Of a stretch of 14,187 nucleotides of DNA, positions 7,024-14,139 are shown one piece after another. Below the pieces are notes generated by a model. That model made no database searches. It saw nothing but the letters and a program-made list of their open reading frames with translations, and was not told the origin of the DNA. The stretch covers positions 1 through 14,187 of the forward strand of contig CAZMSZ010000182.1 in assembly GCA_964569055.1 (NCBI GenBank), read 5' to 3'. Origin of the DNA: JAWLGW01 sp964569055 (GTDB taxonomy: Bacteria; Planctomycetota; J058). Made by a program: the position numbers and the translations under genes. Each line of letters begins with the position of its first letter. Position 1 is the first letter of the stretch.

Positions 7024-9270
7024 TCAGTCCAGCTCCTTCAGCTCCAGCTCCGCCGCGCAGAGGGCCGCGCGGTCGCCGGTGTGGGCGAAGCGGCGGACGA
7101 GGGTCTGGACCGAGCGCGTCACCTCGCCGGTGAACAGCGTCTTGCGACCTGCGCGGACGCGCACGGTCTGGTCGAGGTCGAGCAGGCGGTCGGAGAGGAG
7201 CAGCGTGGCGGCGCGCACGTTCTCGAGGTCGAGGCGGACCTCGTTGCGGCGGCGGTCGACGCGCGCCTCCACGAAGACCAGGCGCTTCTTGCGGACGGTC
7301 TTGGGCGGGCGCTCGCGCAGCTCCACGGCGGCCTCGTCCACGCGCACCCAGAACCGGTCGAGGTCGGTCGGGCGGCCGGCCGCGAGCTCGAGGCGCTCGG
7401 GGAAGGGCTGGCGGCGGCGGGCGCGCAGCCAGCGCGGCAGGCGGACCAGCTCCTCCCAGAACAGCTCGTGGCCGCGCGTCTTGTACTCGGCGTAGGTCAC
7501 GTCGGCGCCGAACGAGGCCAGGTAGGCCACGTGGTCGCGCACCTCCTCCGCCCAGGCCTGGTCGTGCTCGCCGCCGATCGCGTACACCGGGATCAGCTTG
7601 GCGTGCTTGGCGTAGACCCGGCCGTACGCGACGTGCGCGCCGATCATGGGGATCACGCCGGCGAACCAGTCGGGGTGGCTGTAGGCGAGGTCGTAGGCGG
7701 CGAGGCCGCCCACCGAGTGGCCGGCCAGGTAGACGCGCTCGGGGTCGACCGAGCAGATCGCGCCGACGTCCTCGAGCACGCGGCGCACGGCGCCGTGCTG
7801 CTCCCAGGCGAAGTGCCAGCCGACCCCGCGGTCGGCGCCGATCCCGAGGTAGTCGATCGAGGCCAGCAGCAGCCCGTGGCGGTCCGCGAACGCGCCCCAC
7901 AGCGTGAGCATGTCGGCGGGCACGTCGTCGAGCCCGTTGAGGAGCAGGACCAGCGGCGCGGCCACCTCGGGTCGGTAGCTGGGCGGGACGTGGAGGTAGT
8001 AGCGCACGTCCGGCTCGCCCGCGCGGCGCACCCAGCGGGCGCCGGGCGCGGGCGGGCGCTCGAGGGGCGCGCCGGCGCCCCCGCGGAGCAGCGCCTCCCA
8101 GACCGGGAACGGGAGGCGCGCCTCGAGCGGCGCGACCTGCTGGCGCAGCGCGGCCTCGAGCGCGGGCGGGTCGTGCCGCGCGGCCCACACCGCCGCGAGC
8201 GCCTCCTCGGCCGCGGCGAGCGCCGCGAGGTCGAGGGCGCGGAGCGCGCCCGGCTCGAGCCAGGCGCCGTAGCGTCGGGAGGCGCGCAGCAGCGCCAGCT
8301 CGGCGGCGGCAGCCTCGCGCTCGCTGGGCGGCTCGGGGCCGAGAAGCGCGAGCGCGCGCCGCGCGGCCGCCGCCGTCAAAGCGGCCGCCTCGGCGGCCGC
8401 GGGCGCGGCCAGCTCCTCGGACAGCGCGCCCAGCGCGGCGAGCCGCGCGCGCACGGCCTCGAGGTCGCGCACCTCGGCCGCGAGCTCCGCGCGCAGCGCC
8501 TGCTCCTCGGGCCCGAGCGCTTCGGCGAGCGCGTCGAGGGCGGCCAGCCCGTCGGCGGGCTGCTCGCGGTCGCGCGCCGCGAGCGCGTCCGCCGCCGCCG
8601 CCGCGACCCGGGCCCCCGTGAGCGCGGCGGCCTCGGCCTCGAGCGCCGCCGCCTCGGCGCCGGCCGAGCCCGCCCGCGCCTGGTCCTCGGCCGCCAGCTC
8701 GAACCAGCCGGCCAGCCGCGCCAGGCGCGCCAGCTCGAGCCACCCCACCGCGTCGTCCTCCCCCACGCCCTGCGCGCGCCGGCCGTGGAGGAACCGCGCC
8801 AGGCGCGGCTCGCAGGCGTGGTGGAGCCGGTGCTCCCGCTCGATCCCCTCGAGCACGAAGTGCGTGGGGTGGACCTCGGTGAGCAGGTAGGTGACGTCGA
8901 ACTGGCCCTCCTTGGGGTGCTCCATGCGCCGCACGATCCGCCCGTCGGCCGAGAACTGGCTGGCCGCCCGCGGCCGGCAGTCCGGCGGCACGGGCGGGCC
9001 GCTGTGCCTGGGATCCACGGCCACGATCGGCGTCGCCAGCCGCACGAACGGCGCGGCGTCGAGCGCCGGGACCGGCTCGCGCCGGGCGACCCGGTCGGCG
9101 GGGACGGTCCACACCGCCAGGGGGGAGGTGATCCGGACCAAGTCGTCGTCGGTCGTGACCTCGCCCTGCAGGATCCGGCCGTCCTCGAGCACGACCCGCT
9201 CCTCTCCCGCGCGCGCGGCGCCGGCGGCGAGCAGCAGGAGCACGAGCAGGAGCGAAGGCCGAGGGAGCAT
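7024..9270 (-). CDS. Secreted alpha/beta hydrolase (esterase/peptidase-like) with long Ala-rich helical spacer
   Basis: 748 residues. Residues 1-21 are a signal peptide (LLLVLLLLAAGAARA, Ala-X-Ala cleavage near 21), so export is expected. Residues 22-65 (VVLEDGRILQGEV, TVPADRVAR) look like a small beta domain. Residues 150-400 are an Ala/Glu/Arg-rich, probably helical spacer. Residues 415-615 are an alpha/beta hydrolase: DVRYYLHVPPSYRP opening, LLLNGLDD near the oxyanion position, nucleophile elbow GHSVGG with Ser519, probable acid Asp570 (GGEHD) and His601 (RGHELFW), giving a complete triad. The C-terminal 120 residues (RFWVRVDEA, NEVRLDLENV) form a beta-rich module. It resembles the PHB-depolymerase/feruloyl-esterase-like hydrolases used on polymers or peptides; the substrate is unknown. 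The gene is monocistronic and divergent from selD. Confidence 0.85.
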   Translation of the reverse strand: MLPRPSLLLVLLLLAAGAARAGEERVVLEDGRILQGEVTTDDDLVRITSPLAVWTVPADRVARREPVPALDAAPFVRLATPIVAVDPRHSGPPVPPDCRPRAASQFSADGRIVRRMEHPKEGQFDVTYLLTEVHPTHFVLEGIEREHRLHHACEPRLARFLHGRRAQGVGEDDAVGWLELARLARLAGWFELAAEDQARAGSAGAEAAALEAEAAALTGARVAAAAADALAARDREQPADGLAALDALAEALGPEEQALRAELAAEVRDLEAVRARLAALGALSEELAAPAAAEAAALTAAAARRALALLGPEPPSEREAAAAELALLRASRRYGAWLEPGALRALDLAALAAAEEALAAVWAARHDPPALEAALRQQVAPLEARLPFPVWEALLRGGAGAPLERPPAPGARWVRRAGEPDVRYYLHVPPSYRPEVAAPLVLLLNGLDDVPADMLTLWGAFADRHGLLLASIDYLGIGADRGVGWHFAWEQHGAVRRVLEDVGAICSVDPERVYLAGHSVGGLAAYDLAYSHPDWFAGVIPMIGAHVAYGRVYAKHAKLIPVYAIGGEHDQAWAEEVRDHVAYLASFGADVTYAEYKTRGHELFWEELVRLPRWLRARRRQPFPERLELAAGRPTDLDRFWVRVDEAAVELRERPPKTVRKKRLVFVEARVDRRRNEVRLDLENVRAATLLLSDRLLDLDQTVRVRAGRKTLFTGEVTRSVQTLVRRFAHTGDRAALCAAELELKELD

Positions 9271-9299
9271 GCGATCGACCGAGGTGGGAGCGGAGCCAC

Positions 9300-9305
9300 A
9301 CCGTA
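9300..9305 (-). promoter_or_regulatory. Candidate -10 element of the hydrolase gene
   Basis: Reading the minus strand, TACGGT (9305-9300) fits TANNNT and ends 29 nt before the ATG at 9270, which would give a 5' leader of roughly 20 nt. There is no clear Shine-Dalgarno sequence in that leader and no clear -35. It sits in the 147-nt region shared with the divergent selD promoter. Confidence 0.3.
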
Positions 9306-9385
9306 CATGAGGTGCCCGCCGAGCGCACCCAGTTCGGGGTCGGCGCGCGGCGGGCGTCGCCGATCGAGCCCCTGCAGGCGCGTGT

Positions 9386-9411
9386 TAGCCTCGGCTCCCT
9401 CGGAGCGGAGG
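9386..9411 (+). promoter_or_regulatory. selD candidate -10 element and ribosome binding site
   Basis: TAGCCT (9386-9391) fits TANNNT and ends 26 nt before the selD ATG. GGAGG (9407-9411) lies 6 nt before that ATG. Together they give a short leader with a standard Shine-Dalgarno sequence, unlike the three genes here with only 8 nt between the -10-like box and the start. Confidence 0.45.
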
Positions 9412-9417
9412 CGACCC

Positions 9418-10455
9418 ATGAGCGAGGTCCGGCTCACCCAGTTCAGCCACGGCGCGGGCTGCGGCTGCAAGATCGCGCCCAACAAGCTGGCCCAGATCCT
9501 GGCCTCGAACCTGGCGTTCCCCGACGACGAGCGCCTGCTGGTGGGCAACAGCTCGCGCGACGACGCGGCGGTCTACGACCTCGGCGACGGGCGGGCGCTG
9601 ATCAGCACCACCGACTTCTTCATGCCGATCGTGGACGACCCGCGCACGTTCGGGCGGATCGCGGCGACCAACGCGATCAGCGACGTGTACGCCATGGGCG
9701 GGCGGCCGGTCCTGGCGATCGCGGTGCTGGGCTGGCCGCTCGAGAAGCTCCCGGTGGAGGTGGCGCGCGAGGTGGTCGAGGGCGGGCGGCTCGCCTGCGC
9801 CGACGCGGGGATCGCGCTGGCGGGCGGGCACAGCATCGACAGCCCCGAGCCGATCTTCGGCCTGGCGGTCAACGGCCTGGTGAACGTGGCCGACCTCAAG
9901 CGCAACGACACGGCGCGGCCGGGCGACCTCCTGTTCCTGACCAAGCCGCTCGGGGTCGGGATCCTGACCACCGCCGAGAAGCGCGGCGTCCTGCGCGACG
10001 CCGACCGCGGGCTCGCCGCGCGCGCCATGACCGAGCTCAACCGGGTGGGCGAGGCGCTCGGCCGGATCCCGGAGGTGCACGCCCTGACCGACGTCACCGG
10101 GTTCGGCCTGCTCGGGCACCTGTCCTCGCTGTGCGAGGCCTCGGACGTGACGGCCGCGATCTCGGCCGGGCAGGTCCCGACCCTGGCCGACCTCGGCCAC
10201 TACCTCGAGCTGGGCGCGGTGCCGGGGGGCACGCGCCGCAACTGGGACAGCTACGGCCACCTGGTCGAGCTGCGCGCGGGCGTGCGCGAGCTCCTCTGCG
10301 ACCCGCAGACCAGCGGCGGCTTGCTGGTCGCCGTCGCGCCCGAGGGGGCCGACGCGGCGCGGGCGGCCCTCCGCGAGCACGGGGTGCTCGAGGCCCAGAT
10401 CGGGCGGCTGGAGCCGGCCCAGGCGGGCGGGCCGCGGGTGGTCGTGGAGGGATGA
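9418..10455 (+). CDS. selD: Selenide, water dikinase (selenophosphate synthetase)
   Basis: 345 residues against 347 in E. coli, and closely alike along its whole length. It makes selenophosphate from selenide and ATP, the selenium donor for selenocysteine and for 2-selenouridine in tRNA. The catalytic segment GAGCGCKIAP (12-21) has Cys15 and Lys18, equivalent to E. coli Cys17 and Lys20; it is a Cys-type enzyme, not a Sec-type. Other signatures: RDDAAVYDLG, STTDFFMPIVDDP, GRIAATNAISDVYAMGG, AGGHSIDSPEPIFGLAV, DVTGFGLLGHL, GAVPGGT, LCDPQTSGGLL. The ATG at 9418 is fixed by the GGAGG 6 nt upstream and by the N-terminus. No selA, selB, tRNA-Sec or mnmH/selU gene is in the window, so the selenium end product cannot be read here. 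Confidence 0.97.
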   Translation: MSEVRLTQFSHGAGCGCKIAPNKLAQILASNLAFPDDERLLVGNSSRDDAAVYDLGDGRALISTTDFFMPIVDDPRTFGRIAATNAISDVYAMGGRPVLAIAVLGWPLEKLPVEVAREVVEGGRLACADAGIALAGGHSIDSPEPIFGLAVNGLVNVADLKRNDTARPGDLLFLTKPLGVGILTTAEKRGVLRDADRGLAARAMTELNRVGEALGRIPEVHALTDVTGFGLLGHLSSLCEASDVTAAISAGQVPTLADLGHYLELGAVPGGTRRNWDSYGHLVELRAGVRELLCDPQTSGGLLVAVAPEGADAARAALREHGVLEAQIGRLEPAQAGGPRVVVEG

Positions 10456-10510
10456 ACAGGAAATAGGAAATATCAACAGGGAATTAGCAAAATTAGAAAC
10501 TGGAAATGGC
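10456..10510. repeat. AT-rich, GGAAAT-type degenerate repeat island
   Basis: Starting immediately after the selD stop codon, about 55 nt are strikingly A-rich and purine-rich in a genome that is otherwise extremely GC-rich. The words AGGAAAT, AGGAAAT, AGGGAATT, AAAATTAGAAA and TGGAAAT recur at short intervals, like a degenerate short tandem repeat on one strand. Confidence 0.55.
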
Positions 10511-10574
10511 TGTCGCTGCTGTGGCACGCCTCGGCCCGGGGCGGGCTGTCGGCGAGCCGCCCGTACACGCGAAC

Positions 10575-10599
10575 GGCGCCCGACCCGAGGTCGGGCGCC
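10575..10599. terminator. Strong perfect hairpin, 10-bp stem and 5-nt loop
   Basis: GGCGCCCGAC (10575-10584) is the exact reverse complement of GTCGGGCGCC (10590-10599), with loop CCGAG. It lies 120 nt after selD in a convergent intergenic region. The all-but-two G/C stem would be very stable on either strand. There is no T-run after it, so it may be a Rho-assisted or T-less terminator, or an mRNA 3'-end stabiliser. Confidence 0.45.
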
Positions 10600-10623
10600 A
10601 TCTGCACGCGGGGGCTACAGAGG

Positions 10624-10641
10624 TGCGCTGACGTCAGCGCA
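10624..10641. repeat. Perfect 18-bp palindrome centred on TGACGTCA
   Basis: TGCGCTGACGTCAGCGCA is identical to its own reverse complement with no central spacer. That form is more usual for a dimeric DNA-binding protein site than for a hairpin. No promoter lies close by, so operator function is uncertain. Confidence 0.5.
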
Positions 10642-10656
10642 GGGACGAAGCGGTTC

Positions 10657-10677
10657 ACACGCCGATCTGGAGCGTGT
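10657..10677. repeat. Inverted repeat ACACGC-N9-GCGTGT
   Basis: A perfect 6-bp stem (10657-10662 with 10672-10677) separated by 9 nt. It is one of the successive inverted repeats in the region between selD and the PP2C gene. Confidence 0.3.
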
Positions 10678-10730
10678 CCGCCTCATCTCCGATCTCTGCG
10701 AACTTCGCGCTCTCTGCGCTCGATCCTGAG

Positions 10731-10746
10731 CCTCCGCTGCCGGAGG
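10731..10746. terminator. Hairpin CCTCCG-CTGC-CGGAGG after the PP2C gene
   Basis: A perfect 6-bp GC-rich stem with a 4-nt loop, about 30 nt beyond the stop codon of the minus-strand PP2C gene. No T-tract follows. It is a plausible 3'-end structure for the minus-strand transcript. Confidence 0.3.
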
Positions 10747-10776
10747 ATGCTCGGCTCGTCACGCTCGCCCTGCGGG

Positions 10777-11634
10777 TCACCCCACCAGCCGGAACGCCAG
10801 GCAGGTCAGGTCGTCGGGGTGGCAGGGGAGCGCCGCCTCCTCGGCCTGCATGCGCTCGCGCCCCAGCCGGCAGAGCTCCTCGATCGAGGCGTGGAGCGGC
10901 CCCTTGCGCACGCCCTCGACCACCTCGGCCAGGTAGAGGTTGTCGAACAGCCCGTCGCTGCCGACCAGCAGCGTGTCGCGCGTGGCGAGCGCGCGGGCCG
11001 TGCCGACCTCGATCCGCATCTCCTGGTCGCCGACCATGTTCGAGACGACGTGCCGCTCCTCGTGGTGGACCGCCTCGCGCTCGTCGAGCAGGCCGGCCTC
11101 GATCGCGTAGCCCACGGGCGAGTGGGCCACGGTCATGAGCTTGACCCGTCCGCGCTGGCCGGTCACGAGCACCACCGAGTCGCCGACGTGGTACGAGCGC
11201 ACCGTGTCGCGCCGCACCTCGGCCACCGCCAGCGTGGTCATGGCGCCGGCCGCGTGGCCGCGCACCGCGCGGTTGGCGCGCTCGAACCCGTCGAGGATCG
11301 CGCCGCGCAGCGACTCCTCGCCGTCCCCCGCGCCCTCGCGCACGGCCTCGGCCAGCGCCTCGACCGCCAGGCGGGAGGCCTCCTCGCCCGAGGGCATGCC
11401 GCCGGCGCCGTCGGCCACCACCAGCACGCCGGCGTCGTCGCCGACGGGGAGCAGCGCCACGGTGTCCTCGTTGGGGCCGCGGCGGTCGGGCGCGGGGGCG
11501 GTGAACACGCAGGCCACCCCGGCGGCGAAGCGGAACACGTGCGGCATGGCGAGCTCGGCCCCGGCCAGCACCAGCGGCGCGGTCAGCCGCGGCGGCTCGT
11601 CGGGGCACGCGATCGGCTCGGCGAGGTCGGTCAT
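10777..11634 (-). CDS. PP2C-family protein phosphatase
   Basis: 285 residues from the chosen ATG. It is a metal-dependent Ser/Thr phosphatase with all core motifs: RRGPNED (Asp57), VVADGAGGMPSG (Asp75-Gly76), SYHVGDS (Gly151-Asp152), SDGLFDN (Asp227, Asp231) and the final HPDDLTCL (Asp274-Asp275). The metal-binding aspartates are therefore all present and it should be active. It lacks membrane helices and is predicted cytoplasmic. ATG 11634 has GAGGTG about 10 nt upstream; an upstream in-frame ATG at 11688 would add 18 residues but has no Shine-Dalgarno sequence. It is the last gene of a minus-strand run after a small kinase (88 nt gap, or 34 nt from the earlier ATG), so it probably dephosphorylates targets of that kinase or of the TPR kinase; partner identity is inferred. 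Confidence 0.93.
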   Translation of the reverse strand: MTDLAEPIACPDEPPRLTAPLVLAGAELAMPHVFRFAAGVACVFTAPAPDRRGPNEDTVALLPVGDDAGVLVVADGAGGMPSGEEASRLAVEALAEAVREGAGDGEESLRGAILDGFERANRAVRGHAAGAMTTLAVAEVRRDTVRSYHVGDSVVLVTGQRGRVKLMTVAHSPVGYAIEAGLLDEREAVHHEERHVVSNMVGDQEMRIEVGTARALATRDTLLVGSDGLFDNLYLAEVVEGVRKGPLHASIEELCRLGRERMQAEEAALPCHPDDLTCLAFRLVG

Positions 11635-11722
11635 GGCGTGGGACACCTCGCCCCAGGATGACCGCTCGAGGGCGCTCGTGCACGTCATGTTTTCCGAAAG
11701 CGGCGCGCGCGCCGCGAACGCC

Positions 11723-12466
11723 TCAGCGCCACTCCATGGTCTCGAGGAACTGGCGGAGCATGGCGGCGCGCTTGAAGCGGCGCAGGATCAGCGAGCGCTT
11801 CAGCCCGCAGCAGATCTCCTTCACCACGCGCGGGTGCCCGCTGTAGGCCTCGGCCCCGCCGAGCGCGTCGTAGAAGATCCGGATGATGTCCACCACGTCG
11901 GTCTTCATGTTCGCGCTCTTGGAGTCGTGCCACTGGTAGAAGTCGAGGAGCTTGAGCGAGAACTCCAGGCCGAACCGCTGGACGATCACGTTGTCGGTGT
12001 GCAGGTCGCCGTGGTACTCGCCGAGCTTGTGGATGTCCTCGATCCCGCAGGCGAGCGCGTGCAGCAGGTGCACCCCCTGGTAGGGCGTGAGCCGCCCGCC
12101 GGGCTGGCGGCGCAGGAACGCGGTGAGCAGCTCCCCCTCCACGAACTCGGAGACCAGCAGCGGGATCTTGACCCCCTGCACGAGCACGGTCTCCTGCCCG
12201 TGGTAGTGGATCACGATCGGGCAGTCGCGCAGCTTGTGCAGCTTGTTCGCGAACAGCTTGCTGTTGTGGTTGCGCTTGTTGCGGTGGGGGAAGAACACCT
12301 TCGCCGCCCGCTCGATCCCGGTGGCGAGCTCGGCGATCTTGTAGACCTCGCCCTCCCAGCCGTCGCCGAGCTTGGACACGACGCGATACTTGCCGGCCAG
12401 CACCTCGCCGGGCTTCCAGCCGAACCGGTCGATCCGGGGGACCCCGTTGGACCGCTTCTTCGCCAC
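11723..12466 (-). CDS. Small divergent protein kinase
   Basis: 247 residues, short for a kinase and without membrane segments. Glycine loop LGDGWEG at 33-39, ATP Lys56 (ERAAKVFF), hinge-like LLVSEFVEGELL, catalytic segment YHGDLHTDN at 151-159 (Asp154, Asn159) and metal-binding LLDF at 173-176 (Asp175). The catalytic loop reads HGDLHxxN rather than HRDLKxxN, as in RIO, ABC1 and aminoglycoside-kinase-type enzymes, and the DFG glycine is Tyr (DFYQW). No APE is obvious, but DVVDIIRIFYDALGG resembles helix F. Catalytic residues are retained, so activity is plausible, probably on a protein given the adjacent PP2C gene. The GTG at 12466 is preceded by GGAG with suitable spacing. It lies 141 nt after the sigma-54 activator gene on the same strand. 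A small-molecule kinase cannot be excluded. Confidence 0.83.
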   Translation of the reverse strand: MAKKRSNGVPRIDRFGWKPGEVLAGKYRVVSKLGDGWEGEVYKIAELATGIERAAKVFFPHRNKRNHNSKLFANKLHKLRDCPIVIHYHGQETVLVQGVKIPLLVSEFVEGELLTAFLRRQPGGRLTPYQGVHLLHALACGIEDIHKLGEYHGDLHTDNVIVQRFGLEFSLKLLDFYQWHDSKSANMKTDVVDIIRIFYDALGGAEAYSGHPRVVKEICCGLKRSLILRRFKRAAMLRQFLETMEWR

Positions 12467-12594
12467 GCGCTCGCTCCAGGCCGCCCGCGGGGGAGCGTCC
12501 GTCCCCCGGTCCCCTCGGGGCGGCGATTCTCGTCGGCTCCCGGGCGCTGTCCAGCGACACCCGGAGGGCCGCTCGGGATTGATCGCGGGCGGGC

Positions 12595-12617
12595 GCTGCG
12601 GTAGCGCTCAGCGCAGC
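12595..12617. repeat. Inverted repeat at the 3' end of the sigma-54 activator gene
   Basis: GCTGCG (12595-12600) pairs with CGCAGC (12612-12617) around an 11-nt loop that itself holds AGCGCT. It spans the activator stop codon (12608-12610). There is no T-tract. It could attenuate transcription into the kinase and PP2C genes or protect the upstream mRNA. Confidence 0.25.
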
Positions 12618-14125
12618 CCGTAGCGATCGAGCAGGTGGTAGAGGGTCGTCTTGGGGATCCCGAGCCGCCGGGCGGCGCGGGCCTTGTTGCCGCCGGTCTC
12701 GCGCAGCGCGGCCGCGACCATCTCCCGCTCCACGTCGGGCAGCGTCTTGCCCGAGTAGTCCCCCTCCGCGCGGGCGAGCCCGCGCCCCTCGCGCACCTCG
12801 GGGGAGAGGTGGCGGGTCCCGATCCGGTCCGCCCCGAGCGCGGCCAGGCGGCGCGCCTCGTTCTCGAGCTCGCGCACGTTGCCGGGCCAGCCGTAGCCGA
12901 CGAGCAGCTCGAGCGCGGCCGGCGAGAGCTCGATCGGACGGGGCGCCTCGCGGGCCAGGAAGTGCGCCAGGAGCGCGGGGACGTCCTCGGGGCGACGCCG
13001 CAGCGGGGGGACCTCGAGGCGCAGCACGTCCAGCCGGTAGTAGAGGTCCTCGCGGAAGCGCCCCTCCTCCACGAGCACACGCAGGTCGCGATGCGTGGCG
13101 GCGATCACCCGGCAGGCGACCGGGAGCGGGGCCTCGCCGCCGACGGGGCGCGCGGCGCCCTCCTGCAGCACGCGCAGGAGCTTGCTCTGGAGGCTGGGGC
13201 TCATGTCCCCCACCTCGTCGAGGAGGAGCGTCCCGCGCCCGGCGAGCTGGAACAGCCCGGGGCGGTCCTCGTCCGCCCCCGTGAACGCGCCCTTGCGGTG
13301 CCCGAACAGCTCGCTCTCGAGCAAGCTCGGCGTCAGCGCGGCGCAGTTCTCGCAGAGGAACGGCTCGTCGGCCGCGGCCCCGCGCGCGTGGAGCTCGCGC
13401 GCGACCAGCTCCTTGCCGGTCCCGCTCTCGCCCGTGATCAGCACCGGCGCGCGGGCGCGCGCCACCCGCTCGAGCTCGGCGTACAGCCGGAGCATGGCGG
13501 GGCTGGCGCCGATCAGCCCGCCGAAGCGCCCGTCGGGCGGCGCCGCGAGCAGCGCCGGCTCGATCGCCGCCACGTCGCTGGCGGGCTCGGACGCGGACGT
13601 CCGCGCCGGCTCGTCGACCCGGGCGGCGGTCTCGAGCGCCAGGGCGGCCTGGTCGGCGAACGCCGCCACGATCGGCACGTCCTGGGCGGTGAACGCGGTG
13701 GGAGTGAAGCGGTGGTCGAGGTAGAGCACCCCGCTCAGCCGCCCGCGCTGACGCAGCGGCACGCACAGGATCGAGAGCACGCGCCGGGCCTGCACGCTCG
13801 AGACCTCGCGCACGTCGGCGTCCTGCTCGCTGGTGGTGAGCACCACCCGCTGCTCGCGGACCGCCCGCTCGACCACGGTGCGCGAGACCTTCCCCTGCGC
13901 GCCGGCCAGCGCCTCGCGCGCGAAGCCCCGCGCCGCCTCGACCCGGATCTTGAGCCGCTCCCCCTCGCCCACCCGCACCAGGAACCCGCGCTCCGCCTGG
14001 GTGAGCTCGATCGCCGCGTCGAGGATCCGCGGCAGGAGCGCCCGCACGTCGCGCTCGGTGGCGAGGAGGTGGCTGAGGTCGCGCAGACGACGGAGCCAGG
14101 CGAGCTCGCGCGCGGGGTCGGTCAC
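12608..14125 (-). CDS. Sigma-54-dependent transcriptional activator (GAF, AAA+, Fis-type HTH)
   Basis: 505 residues. A GAF sensor domain at about 30-166 (ILDAAIELTQAERGFLV; VPLRQRGRLSGVLYLDH) is followed by a linker and a full AAA+ domain (about 200-440): Walker A GESGTGKE 232-239, intact sigma-54-contact loop GAFTGA 279-284, Walker B LLLDEVGDM 300-308, arginine-finger region FREDLYYRLDVLRLEVPPLRRR (at 357-378) and sensor II GNVREL. The C-terminus is a Fis-type HTH (NKARAARRLGIPKTTLYHLLDRYG). It should remodel sigma-54 RNA polymerase at enhancer-dependent promoters in response to a ligand or state sensed by GAF; there is no receiver domain. GTG 14125 fits the protein start and lies 8 nt after CATGAT. 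Kinase and PP2C genes follow on the same strand, which suggests phosphorylation control; this link is inferred. Confidence 0.93.
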   Translation of the reverse strand: MTDPARELAWLRRLRDLSHLLATERDVRALLPRILDAAIELTQAERGFLVRVGEGERLKIRVEAARGFAREALAGAQGKVSRTVVERAVREQRVVLTTSEQDADVREVSSVQARRVLSILCVPLRQRGRLSGVLYLDHRFTPTAFTAQDVPIVAAFADQAALALETAARVDEPARTSASEPASDVAAIEPALLAAPPDGRFGGLIGASPAMLRLYAELERVARARAPVLITGESGTGKELVARELHARGAAADEPFLCENCAALTPSLLESELFGHRKGAFTGADEDRPGLFQLAGRGTLLLDEVGDMSPSLQSKLLRVLQEGAARPVGGEAPLPVACRVIAATHRDLRVLVEEGRFREDLYYRLDVLRLEVPPLRRRPEDVPALLAHFLAREAPRPIELSPAALELLVGYGWPGNVRELENEARRLAALGADRIGTRHLSPEVREGRGLARAEGDYSGKTLPDVEREMVAAALRETGGNKARAARRLGIPKTTLYHLLDRYGLR

Positions 14126-14133
14126 GGGGGCCG

Positions 14134-14139
14134 ATCATG
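14134..14139 (-). promoter_or_regulatory. Candidate -10 element of the sigma-54 activator gene (leaderless geometry)
   Basis: Minus strand CATGAT matches 4 of 6 positions of TATAAT and ends 8 nt before the GTG at 14125 (the 8 nt are CGGCCCCC). No Shine-Dalgarno sequence is available in that gap. This is the third case in the window with exactly this spacing. No clear -35. Confidence 0.35.

Larger units (their letters stand above)
10456..10776. other. Convergent intergenic region between selD and the PP2C gene
   Basis: 321 nt without a supported gene. It begins with an AT-rich purine island (10456-10510), continues as ordinary GC-rich sequence, and contains a series of perfect inverted repeats (10575-10599, 10624-10641, 10657-10677, 10709-10719, 10731-10746). 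A 61-codon minus-strand frame and the start of a plus-strand frame cross it, but neither resembles a protein I recognise. It may hold terminators for the two convergent transcripts, a structured RNA or a decayed element. Confidence 0.6.

Noticed and set aside
9418..9480. Selenocysteine (UGA) codon in selD
   Set aside because: The catalytic position is an ordinary Cys codon and there is no in-frame TGA before the natural end.
6991..10455. Long plus-strand frame running opposite the hydrolase and into selD
   Set aside because: The upstream part has no recognisable protein; only the selD portion from ATG 9418 is real. Not a fusion, because the hydrolase on the other strand has a signal peptide and a full catalytic triad.
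10473..10658. 61-codon minus-strand frame in the selD-PP2C gap
   Set aside because: No ribosome binding site, no recognisable motif, and it crosses the hairpins and the AT-rich island.
11685..14138. Minus-strand frame of over 800 codons across the kinase and activator genes
   Set aside because: Out of frame with two well-supported proteins; composition is GC-driven Arg/Ala/Pro.
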